From contig CALFMA010000509.1 in assembly GCA_937880065.1 (NCBI GenBank), positions 1-7,199 of the forward strand: a stretch of DNA of 7,199 nt, in the 5' to 3' direction. This DNA comes from an uncultured Ruminococcus sp. Its GTDB lineage: Bacteria > Bacillota_A > Clostridia > Oscillospirales > Ruminococcaceae. Shown in pieces: positions 1 to 5,597 of this stretch. The position numbers and the translations under genes are program-made. How positions within the stretch are numbered: the stretch's first letter is position 1; the number at the start of each line of letters is the position of its first letter. A model generated the notes under the pieces. The model searched no databases and was not told the DNA's origin. It saw nothing but the letters and a program-made list of their open reading frames with translations.

Positions 1-223
1 CAAATGCTTGCCACTTCGGACGCTTCTTATAGCGTTCAACACCGCTTGCCTCGATGTATTCATTATTATTGGATATATTAGCTTCTCTGTTCATTTTATC
101 AAGTTTTTTCATACTCATAGTCAACATTCTTTCCTTTTCATCTTTTGTGAGTACCGGAACTCCTGAAAGAAGCTCTACGGTTTTATCATCAGCATTTTCA
201 AGCATATCACGTTTCTCTTTCAT
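1..223 (-). CDS. Probable anti-sigma factor, N-terminal part (cut by window edge)
   Basis: The frame starts at an ATG at 223 and stays open to the window edge, giving 74 residues with no stop. The visible part is charged and soluble, rich in Lys, Glu, Asp and Met, and ends in a basic stretch (residues 64-72, YKKRPKWQ). A basic stretch like this often precedes a membrane helix, but none is reached here. A strong ribosome binding site (AAAGGAGT) lies about 8 bases upstream and overlaps the TAA stop of the sigma-like frame before it, so translation of the two is probably coupled. The anti-sigma call is inferred mainly from position, because ECF sigma genes are commonly followed by their membrane anti-sigma factor, and from resemblance to such proteins in Ruminococcus-like genomes. 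No conserved motif proves it. The reading frame and start are well supported; the function is moderate. Confidence 0.6.
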   Translation of the reverse strand, partial: MKEKRDMLENADDKTVELLSGVPVLTKDEKERMLTMSMKKLDKMNREANISNNNEYIEASGVERYKKRPKWQAF

Positions 224-236
224 ATTCCGCACTCCT

Positions 237-1328
237 TTATAATGTGATACCGGCTGCTGCCAGTGTTGTTTTCAGCTTGTCAAGAGCTCGTGAGGCTCTC
301 ATTCTGACTGCTGACGCCTTCATCGACAGGAGCTTTGCTATCTCGCCGGAAGAGCGGTCATAATAGTATTTCTGGAGAATAATAGTTGAATCCGGTTCGC
401 CAAGCTCGTTTATCTTACTGAGCAATATTTCACGGGTCTCAGCAATATCTGAATCAGCTTCGATATTTGTGTCAGCTCCGATAAGAGTCATATCCTCGTC
501 GGATTTGTCTGAAAAACGGCTTGTTCGTGTTGTGATACTGTGAAAAGCATTAATTGCACGTCGTTTTGCATCAGCATTTGCACAAGCCATAAGCTCATCG
601 TTAATCTGATAGCCTGCAAATGCCTCACGACGCTTTGCAGCTTCGTCCTCCTGTCCCATAGATGCCCAAACGTCAGTAATGAGAACATCTGCGTCCTTAG
701 CTGCCTGAGCAGGGGAGTTTGTCATCTCGAAACAGTCATACTGTGCGGCAAAATCAAGAATTTCCTTTGGCGGCTGATAGTCATCGGGACAAGCAATAGA
801 AACTGCCATACCCATTTTCAGACAGCCTACGATAAGAGAGTTTGCCATATTGTTTCCGTCACCGATAAAGCACATTTTAAGGCCTTCAAGCTTGCCCTTG
901 AACTCACGGATTGTCATAAGGTCAGCAAGTACCTGACAAGGGTGACAGAAGTCTGTAAGTCCGTTGATAATCGGAATACTGCCGTATTCAGCAAGAGCTT
1001 CAACCTCGCTCTGCTCAAATGTACGAATCATAATACCGTTGAGGTAACGTGAAAGAACACGTGCTGTATCCTGTACAGGCTCGCCTCTGCCAATCTGTAA
1101 ATCGTTGGAGGAGAGGAAAAGGGGATAGCCGCCAAGCTGGTACATACCTGTTTCAAAAGAAACTCTTGTACGTGTGGAGGCTTTCTGGAAAATCATTCCG
1201 AGAGTCTTACCCTTGAGGTGTGGGTGTGGAATACCGTGGTTCAGCTCATATTTAAGCTGGTCGGCAAGGTCGAGAATCTCTGTGATTTCCTCTGTTGTAA
1301 GGTCAAGCATTTTAAGCAGATGTTTCAT
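237..1328 (-). CDS. argF: Chimeric frame: ornithine carbamoyltransferase N-terminal part fused to ECF sigma factor C-terminal half
   Basis: The frame encodes 363 residues. Residues 1 to about 254 are ornithine carbamoyltransferase, which makes citrulline from ornithine and carbamoyl phosphate. The carbamoyl phosphate motif STRTR is at 51-55, HPCQ at 129-132, a GDGNN turn at 156-160, and the ornithine-side DVWASMGQE loop at 219-227. The family normally continues to about 305-310 residues through an HCLP-containing segment that supplies a catalytic cysteine, but that segment is absent in all frames here. From about residue 255 the protein instead matches the end of region 2 (AKRRAIN), an acidic linker and region 4 of an ECF sigma factor. 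The helix-turn-helix is around 326-352 (SSGEIAKLLSMKASAVRMRA). I chose the ATG at 1328 because the GAAAGGAAAG binding site lies just upstream; a TTG at 1346 would put that site inside the gene. The product is unlikely to be an active transferase. It may be a true deletion fusion or an assembly join. Confidence 0.85.
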   Translation of the reverse strand: MKHLLKMLDLTTEEITEILDLADQLKYELNHGIPHPHLKGKTLGMIFQKASTRTRVSFETGMYQLGGYPLFLSSNDLQIGRGEPVQDTARVLSRYLNGIMIRTFEQSEVEALAEYGSIPIINGLTDFCHPCQVLADLMTIREFKGKLEGLKMCFIGDGNNMANSLIVGCLKMGMAVSIACPDDYQPPKEILDFAAQYDCFEMTNSPAQAAKDADVLITDVWASMGQEDEAAKRREAFAGYQINDELMACANADAKRRAINAFHSITTRTSRFSDKSDEDMTLIGADTNIEADSDIAETREILLSKINELGEPDSTIILQKYYYDRSSGEIAKLLSMKASAVRMRASRALDKLKTTLAAAGITL

Positions 1329-1372
1329 ATGTATCTTTCCTTTCAAATAAATAATTTCGTTATAATTGTAAT

Positions 1373-1410
1373 AGCTGTGCAGTATTTATGCCGCACAGCT
1401 GTTGTTTTTT
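1373..1410 (+). terminator. Hairpin with T-run in the spacer before argF
   Basis: A perfect 8-bp inverted repeat, AGCTGTGC at 1373-1380 and GCACAGCT at 1393-1400, encloses a 12-base loop. On the plus strand it is followed by GTTGTTTTTT, the form of an intrinsic terminator. No plus-strand gene is seen upstream, so its role there would be to stop antisense transcription. Read on the minus strand, the direction of the operon, the stem is preceded by an A-run and followed by an AT-rich stretch without a clean U-tract, so termination of the operon before argF would be weak. A bidirectional terminator, a leader structure of argF or an RNA processing site are all possible. Confidence 0.4.
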
Positions 1411-1443
1411 ACGGCAATCCGCACATATTCCGTGCTTTTCGCC

Positions 1444-1944
1444 TTAGTTTCTGATTTCTTTGTTAAGTTCGCCGAATGTAATATCTACGGCAACTGCAAA
1501 AAGAGGAATGTAATCATCAAACAATTTGTCCTCTATTTCAAGGTCATACTGTAATTCCTGACTTACGGTAACATTTGTTTTGATACCGCCTATTCTTACA
1601 CCCTCTTTCAGAATGTCAAAATTGCGGTGGTCTTTACTTGCTATATCATATTTTATAATAACACCGTGAATATCTTTTCCCGATACGGTAATTGTAGGGT
1701 CAAGGAAAAGAGATTTACAGGCAACGTGCATAATTGAAACGTCATTATGACTTAATATAAACGAATGTTTACGGTCAGTTTCCTTTGTAGTCTGTGTAAA
1801 CGAATAAAGCTGATAATTGCTTGCATCCATAAGAACATATCGTGGAACTCCAAAGCCCTTTCGCTTTATTGTATAAATCTGACGCTGGTGGCTTTTGTCC
1901 TGAACAATATATTTATTGTTCTTAAAAGATACCATAAGTTCCAT
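1444..1944 (-). CDS. Small uncharacterised protein, possibly LURP-one/tubby C-terminal-like
   Basis: This frame encodes 166 residues with no signal peptide and no clear membrane helix. Its sequence alternates short strand-like segments and turns: YIVQDK (12-17), RYVLMDASNYQLYSFTQ (35-51), GVIIKYDI (94-101), FDILKEGVRIGGIKT (109-123). It ends with an acidic loop and a hydrophobic stretch, DDYIPLFAVAVDITF (143-157). This layout recalls the LURP-one-related (LOR, tubby-like barrel) family, in which a beta barrel closes around a C-terminal hydrophobic helix; I infer this from pattern, not from a motif match. The ATG at 1944 is three bases past the argD stop, and its binding site (GGAGGG) lies within the last codons of argD, so translation is probably coupled to ArgD. 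No enzymatic motif is visible and no link to arginine synthesis is known to me. The gene itself is well supported; the family is weak. Confidence 0.75.
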   Translation of the reverse strand: MELMVSFKNNKYIVQDKSHQRQIYTIKRKGFGVPRYVLMDASNYQLYSFTQTTKETDRKHSFILSHNDVSIMHVACKSLFLDPTITVSGKDIHGVIIKYDIASKDHRNFDILKEGVRIGGIKTNVTVSQELQYDLEIEDKLFDDYIPLFAVAVDITFGELNKEIRN

Positions 1945-1947
1945 AAA

Positions 1948-3114
1948 TCAACCCTCCAGAATATCAATAAGAATATCCATTCCTTTTTCCAGTTCCTCCA
2001 TATCAATGTTAAGAGGCGGAAGAAGTCTGACCTTGGTTTTTGCAGTAAGTATAAGCAGTCCCTTTTCAAGGGCAGCTGATACAACTTCTGCGGCATTTTT
2101 TGTTTTAAGGGTTATGCCTATCATAAGTCCGAGTCCGCTTACAGACTCAACTTCTGCACATTCGCCCAGTCTTTTTCTTATATATTCAGCCTTTGCATTT
2201 ACATCTTCAAGAAATCCCTCAGATGTAAGCTTTGAAAATACCACATTTCCGCCTGCACAGGCAATGGGATTTCCGCCGAATGTAGAGCCGTGAGTTCCGG
2301 GAACAAGGACGTTCATTGTCTTATCTCCGAAAAGACAAGCACCCATTGGGATACCGCCTGCGATACCCTTTGCAAGTGTAGTAATATCGGCAACTCTGCC
2401 GTACTGTTCACCTGCAAGAATTGTTCCTGTTCTGCCTGCACCTGTCTGAACTTCATCAGCGATAACGAGAATATCACGCTGACCGCAGATGTCATAGACA
2501 GCGTCTACGAACTCCTTATCAAGAGCAACTACACCGCCCTCGCCTTGAACATATTCAAGCATAACGGCACATACTGTATCATCAATTTTAGCTTTGAGGT
2601 CATCAATATTATTAGCCTCAACGTGAACAAATCCCTCTAAGAACGGGAAAAAGTAGTTGTGGAACACGTCCTGTCCCGTAGCGGAAAGAGTTGCCATTGT
2701 TCTGCCGTGGAATGAATTTACGAGGGTAATAATAGTATGTCTGCCCTTGCCGTATTTATCAAAGGAATATTTTCTTGCTGTTTTGATAGCACACTCGTTA
2801 GCCTCTGCACCGCTGTTGCAGAAGAACACACGCTCATAGCCTGTGGACTGGCAGAGAATTTCTGCGAAATCGCCCTGAACGGCTGTATAGTAGTAGTTGG
2901 AGCTATGCTGGAGAGTTCTCACCTGACGGCAAACAGCGTCTGCCCATTCTTCATCACAGAAGCCGAGGGAATTTGTACCGATACCGCTGCCGAAATCTAT
3001 GTATTCGTTATTATTTTCATCTGTGCAGATTCTCTTTGCACCTGCTTCCATAACCAGCGGATAGCGTCCGTATGATTTCACAACATTTGAATCAAATTTA
3101 TTAATGGTATCCAT
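1948..3114 (-). CDS. argD: Acetylornithine aminotransferase
   Basis: ArgD is the cytosolic PLP enzyme that transfers an amino group from glutamate to N-acetylglutamate semialdehyde, giving N-acetylornithine. The 388-residue product has the full length and motif order of class III aminotransferases: SGAEANECAIK (101-111) binding the cofactor phosphate, FHGRT (135-139), EYVQGEGG (187-194), IADEVQTGAGRTG (218-230) holding the aspartate that pairs with the pyridine nitrogen, LAKGIAGG (247-254) with the Schiff-base lysine at 249, and HGSTFGGNP (275-283). Nothing is missing. The ATG at 3114 has an AGGAGG site about 12 bases upstream. A separate promoter is visible in the upstream gap, so argD and the genes after it may be transcribed independently of argCJB. 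Neighbouring arg genes favour ArgD over the related GABA or succinylornithine aminotransferases. Confidence 0.96.
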   Translation of the reverse strand: MDTINKFDSNVVKSYGRYPLVMEAGAKRICTDENNNEYIDFGSGIGTNSLGFCDEEWADAVCRQVRTLQHSSNYYYTAVQGDFAEILCQSTGYERVFFCNSGAEANECAIKTARKYSFDKYGKGRHTIITLVNSFHGRTMATLSATGQDVFHNYFFPFLEGFVHVEANNIDDLKAKIDDTVCAVMLEYVQGEGGVVALDKEFVDAVYDICGQRDILVIADEVQTGAGRTGTILAGEQYGRVADITTLAKGIAGGIPMGACLFGDKTMNVLVPGTHGSTFGGNPIACAGGNVVFSKLTSEGFLEDVNAKAEYIRKRLGECAEVESVSGLGLMIGITLKTKNAAEVVSAALEKGLLILTAKTKVRLLPPLNIDMEELEKGMDILIDILEG

Positions 3115-3177
3115 TTACGAAATCATCCTCCTGAATATATAAACACTTATTCTATCTTAAATTTTAAACATACTATA

Positions 3178-3207
3178 ATTATAACTCTAATTACCCCTCG
3201 AAATCAA
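3178..3207 (-). promoter_or_regulatory. Sigma-A-type promoter for argD
   Basis: On the minus strand a perfect -10 box TATAAT (3178-3183) follows a -35 box TTGATT (3202-3207) with an 18-base spacer, in an AT-rich stretch. The -10 box lies about 64 bases before the argD start, leaving room for a leader with the AGGAGG binding site. This would allow argD, the small coupled gene and the argF frame to be expressed even if transcription from argC stops at the repeats downstream of argB. No transcription data support it, and AT-rich gaps give chance matches, so confidence is moderate. Confidence 0.55.
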
Positions 3208-3267
3208 TATTTAATCCAATGTTTTTTGTAAACTTTTAGTATATAGATTATATTTTTTTACAGTTAA

Positions 3268-3370
3268 CCCTACAGGCGGATAATATCCGCCCCTACACAA
3301 AATAGGCTATATTATGTTAATTTGCGGACACAGCACGCTGTGTCCCTACAAATAATATCAGCCGCCTACA
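3268..3370. repeat. Cluster of palindromic intergenic repeats sharing a TGTAGGG edge
   Basis: Read on the minus strand, the heptamer TGTAGGG occurs three times (3344-3350, 3291-3297, 3268-3274). The first copy abuts a palindrome with 9-bp arms GGACACAGC/GCTGTGTCC and a 2-base centre (3326-3345). The second abuts one with 8-bp arms GGCGGATA/TATCCGCC and a 1-base centre (3275-3291). The third copy ends the cluster. A decayed relative of the second unit lies at 3352-3370, where ATAATATC is again followed by a close variant of CGCCCCTACA. Repeated short edges around unrelated palindromes suggest a non-coding REP- or MITE-like element that sits between genes. The arms could form RNA hairpins after argB, but no U-run follows either one, so they are not called as terminators. 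Confidence 0.7.
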
Positions 3371-3372
3371 TA

Positions 3373-3407
3373 GCTAATGGCTAACGGCTAAAAGCTAATA
3401 GCTCTAA
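3373..3407. repeat. Tandem heptamer repeat, unit GCTAANN
   Basis: Four adjacent 7-base units read GCTAATG, GCTAACG, GCTAAAA and GCTAATA on the plus strand, followed by a degraded fifth unit, GCTCTAA. The array ends three bases before the argB stop codon, so it lies at the very start of the argB 3' region. The first five bases of the four units are identical while the last two vary. The period matches neither codons nor an obvious protein site. It may be a simple-sequence array grown by slippage or a piece of a longer intergenic element next to the palindrome cluster. Confidence 0.7.
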
Positions 3408-3410
3408 ATA

Positions 3411-4277
3411 TCACACAAACTGTGTTCCAACGCCCTCATTGGAGAAAATTTCTATGAGAATTGAGTGGGGAACTCTGCCGTCAATAATAACAGCACCGCC
3501 AACTCCACGTCTTACAGCCTCAACACAGCAGTCAATCTTAGGAATCATACCGCCTGATACAATGCCCTGCATTTTAAGATAAGGCACTTCGCTTACGTTT
3601 ACCTTTGGAATGAGAGTTGATGCGTCATCTCTATCACGGAGAAGTCCTGCAATATCTGTCATAAGGATAAGATTTTCTGCACCTAATTCTGCGGCAATTC
3701 GTGCGGCAGCTGTATCGGCATTGATGTTGTATGTGTTGCCCTCCTCGTCAGTTGCAACTGTTGCAATTACAGGAATATAGCCATTGTCAAGAGCGTCAAG
3801 AATAGGCTTGGTATTTACCTTTGTGATTTCGCCTACAAAGCCTAAATCCTGACCGTCATCTGTCTTTTTCTTTTCAGCTATGAGCATTTCGCCGTCAATT
3901 CCGCAAAGTCCCAATGCTGAACCCTTGTGATGTGCAAGAAGCTGAACAAGTTCCTTATTAACTTTACCTGCAAGAACCATTTTTACAACGTCAATTGCAG
4001 CCTCATCTGTATATCTCAGACCATTGATAAACTTGCTTTCGATATTCAGCTTTTTCAGCATATCGTTGATTTCGGGGCCGCCGCCGTGAACGAGAACAAC
4101 TTTAATTCCCACAAGTGTGAGGAGAACGATGTCTGTCATTACAGCGTCTTTAAGCTCCTTATTTGTCATAGCGTTTCCGCCGTACTTGATAACAACGATT
4201 TTATCCGAATATTTCTGAATATACGGTAAAGCGTCAATGAGAATCTGTGATTTCTCTGTATTTGTAATTTTATCCAT
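3411..4277 (-). CDS. argB: Acetylglutamate kinase
   Basis: ArgB phosphorylates N-acetylglutamate with ATP, giving the substrate of ArgC. The 288-residue product is a complete amino acid kinase: phosphate-binding KYGGNAM with Lys31 (31-37), glycine-rich VHGGGPEIN (63-71), substrate-binding NINADTAAARIA (184-195), the ATP-site segment LMTDIAGLL (205-213), and GGMIPKID with Lys247 (242-249). Ahead of the first strand there is an amphipathic helix of about 24 residues. In this family such an N-terminal extension goes with hexameric, arginine-inhibited enzymes, so feedback inhibition by arginine is likely but inferred. The ATG at 4277 has a GGGAG site about 12 bases upstream. A 50-base gap separates it from the membrane protein gene before it, and the repeat-bearing gap follows it. 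Confidence 0.96.
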   Translation of the reverse strand: MDKITNTEKSQILIDALPYIQKYSDKIVVIKYGGNAMTNKELKDAVMTDIVLLTLVGIKVVLVHGGGPEINDMLKKLNIESKFINGLRYTDEAAIDVVKMVLAGKVNKELVQLLAHHKGSALGLCGIDGEMLIAEKKKTDDGQDLGFVGEITKVNTKPILDALDNGYIPVIATVATDEEGNTYNINADTAAARIAAELGAENLILMTDIAGLLRDRDDASTLIPKVNVSEVPYLKMQGIVSGGMIPKIDCCVEAVRRGVGGAVIIDGRVPHSILIEIFSNEGVGTQFV

Positions 4278-4327
4278 TTTCTTTAACTCCCTTAAAATTA
4301 ATTTCTGCTGTTTCAGAATTTCCCATA

Positions 4328-4945
4328 TCAGATATTAAATAAAACTTTACTGAAATCCGCCCTGTTATCTGTTTTATTGGCTGATTCAATTATAAGCCTG
4401 TTAATACAATGATATGCTTTCTCAACATCTTTAACACCTCTGACAGTTACTATCTCTTTATTATAGTATCTTACAGGCTTACCAATTTTCTTTTCTTTTT
4501 TGTAAACCTCTGTCCAGCCAACTGAACGAGAACTTTCATAATACCGAATCTTGTACATGGGATACATTTTCTGTGAAATGACAATATTACCGTTTTTGTC
4601 AAGGACATAAACTCTGTAATTGGTAACAGCATAATATCTTGTTTTTCTGTAAATAAAATACAAATAGAATAAAAATCCTGCTGCCGCCAACAATATCAGC
4701 CCTACAAACAATCCGCCAATAACATTATCAAACGAACCTGAAATGGCATCTTTTACTGCCGTACCTGCAAAAAGCACTCCAAGAAATGTACAAATTCCCA
4801 TACCAATAAGCTGCGATTTGGTTTCACTGTATTCTTTTGGTTTTACATCATTTTCGGTAACACCGCACCACATTATCTTTTCATCTTCAAGAAACTGCGG
4901 TTCGAGGTGCATTCTGAAAAACATTTCAATTTCGTAATTATCCAT
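4328..4945 (-). CDS. Two-helix membrane protein with bacterial PH-like domain (second of a pair)
   Basis: The 205-residue product has a short cytosolic N-terminus with a LEDEKIMWCG segment (19-28), two hydrophobic helices (about 45-64 and 75-99), then the signature YYAVTNYRVYVLDKNGN (104-120) and a strand-rich C-terminal part. The pattern of two helices followed by Y-x-V-T-N-x-R-x-Y-x-L is typical of bacterial PH-domain membrane proteins of the bPH_2/DUF304 kind, whose roles are mostly unknown. It is clearly paralogous to the gene just upstream, sharing the LED-E-I-WCG block and the VTN block. It starts at the ATG at 4945, with AGGGGAT upstream, 17 bases after the paralogue stops. It sits inside the arg operon without an evident metabolic role; transporter, regulator or chance passenger cannot be told apart. 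Confidence 0.8.
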   Translation of the reverse strand: MDNYEIEMFFRMHLEPQFLEDEKIMWCGVTENDVKPKEYSETKSQLIGMGICTFLGVLFAGTAVKDAISGSFDNVIGGLFVGLILLAAAGFLFYLYFIYRKTRYYAVTNYRVYVLDKNGNIVISQKMYPMYKIRYYESSRSVGWTEVYKKEKKIGKPVRYYNKEIVTVRGVKDVEKAYHCINRLIIESANKTDNRADFSKVLFNI

Positions 4946-4962
4946 AATAATCCCCTATATTA

Positions 4963-5556
4963 TCAATAACGATTAGCCTGTGATTTTTTCTTTTCCATAA
5001 TAATTGCATTGTCAACAGCCTCTGTAATAATATCGCATACCTTTGTGGGGTATTCAATTCCCATAAGATTTACATAAACCATATTGGAATGTTTTCCCAC
5101 AGAGGAATTTCGCATACTTACAGTACCCGTATTATTTCTTCCCGGAGTTGCATAAATACTGCTCAATGCGGTAAGCTCCAGAGCAACTTCGATTTTCCCC
5201 TTTTTATTGAGAAAATACAGCCGCTTATTCGTCACCACATACAGATTTTGTGCTCCGAAAAGCACACGGTGGAGCAGTATTACAGAACCGTAAAAAAGTG
5301 CAAATACTCCTGCCGCCGACAGAATTGTAAGTATTATTCCAAGACTGCTCATACTGACAAGTATCAAAACCGCCAGTATTAAACATACCGATACCAGAAA
5401 AACAGGCAGTATAAGGTGCTTTGCCGTCATTCCACGCTCACGCATAGTAAGCTTTTCAGCCGATGCACCGCACCATTGTATAACCTCGCCGTCCTCCAGC
5501 TTAGGGGTAAACATCTCTCTTATTCTTGCCCCTTCGGCATTTTCATAATTATTCAT
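4963..5556 (-). CDS. Two-helix membrane protein with bacterial PH-like domain (first of a pair)
   Basis: The 197-residue product repeats the layout of its downstream neighbour: LEDGEVIQWCG (20-30), two hydrophobic helices (about 47-68 and 72-95), then LYVVTNKRLYFLNKKGK (105-121), the bacterial PH signature, and a C-terminal part with a Ser/Asn-rich loop (140-158). The likely topology is both termini in the cytosol with the PH-like domain facing inward. I chose the ATG at 5556 because GAGAGGTG lies about 7 bases before it; a GTG at 5565 would overlap that site. It begins 41 bases after argJ. Identity to the paralogue is concentrated in the WCG and VTN blocks and low elsewhere, so the duplication is not recent. 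Function unknown. Confidence 0.8.
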   Translation of the reverse strand: MNNYENAEGARIREMFTPKLEDGEVIQWCGASAEKLTMRERGMTAKHLILPVFLVSVCLILAVLILVSMSSLGIILTILSAAGVFALFYGSVILLHRVLFGAQNLYVVTNKRLYFLNKKGKIEVALELTALSSIYATPGRNNTGTVSMRNSSVGKHSNMVYVNLMGIEYPTKVCDIITEAVDNAIIMEKKKSQANRY

Positions 5557-5597
5557 TTTTAACACCTCTCATAGTGCTTAAATCAAATCAAAATAAC

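Noticed and set aside
54..242. Plus-strand frame with a hydrophobic N-terminus, looking like a small membrane protein
   Set aside because: It is the complement of the Lys/Glu-rich anti-sigma-like frame, which has a strong binding site; the hydrophobic residues come from complementing Lys and Glu codons.
540..1052. Plus-strand open frames of 60 to 170 residues opposite argF, argD, argB and argJ
   Set aside because: They lie antisense to genes with full family motifs, have composition of reverse-complemented coding sequence (rich in Cys, Ser, Phe) and lack family-like motifs.
1329..1346. TTG start for argF at 1346, adding six residues
   Set aside because: The added codons contain the GAAAGGAAAG binding site that serves the ATG at 1328, and ornithine carbamoyltransferases typically begin close to the MKHLL motif.
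3208..3260. Second promoter for argD around a TATAAT-like box near 3248-3253
   Set aside because: No acceptable -35 box lies 16-18 bases upstream on the minus strand; the region is simply AT-rich.
3275..3345. The two palindromes as intrinsic terminators of argB
   Set aside because: Neither stem is followed by a U-run on the minus strand, and their shared TGTAGGG edges fit a repeat family better.
4278..4327. Weak hairpin (TTCTG/CAGAA) in the gap before argB
   Set aside because: The stem is only 5 bp and the following sequence contains the argB binding site rather than a clean U-run.
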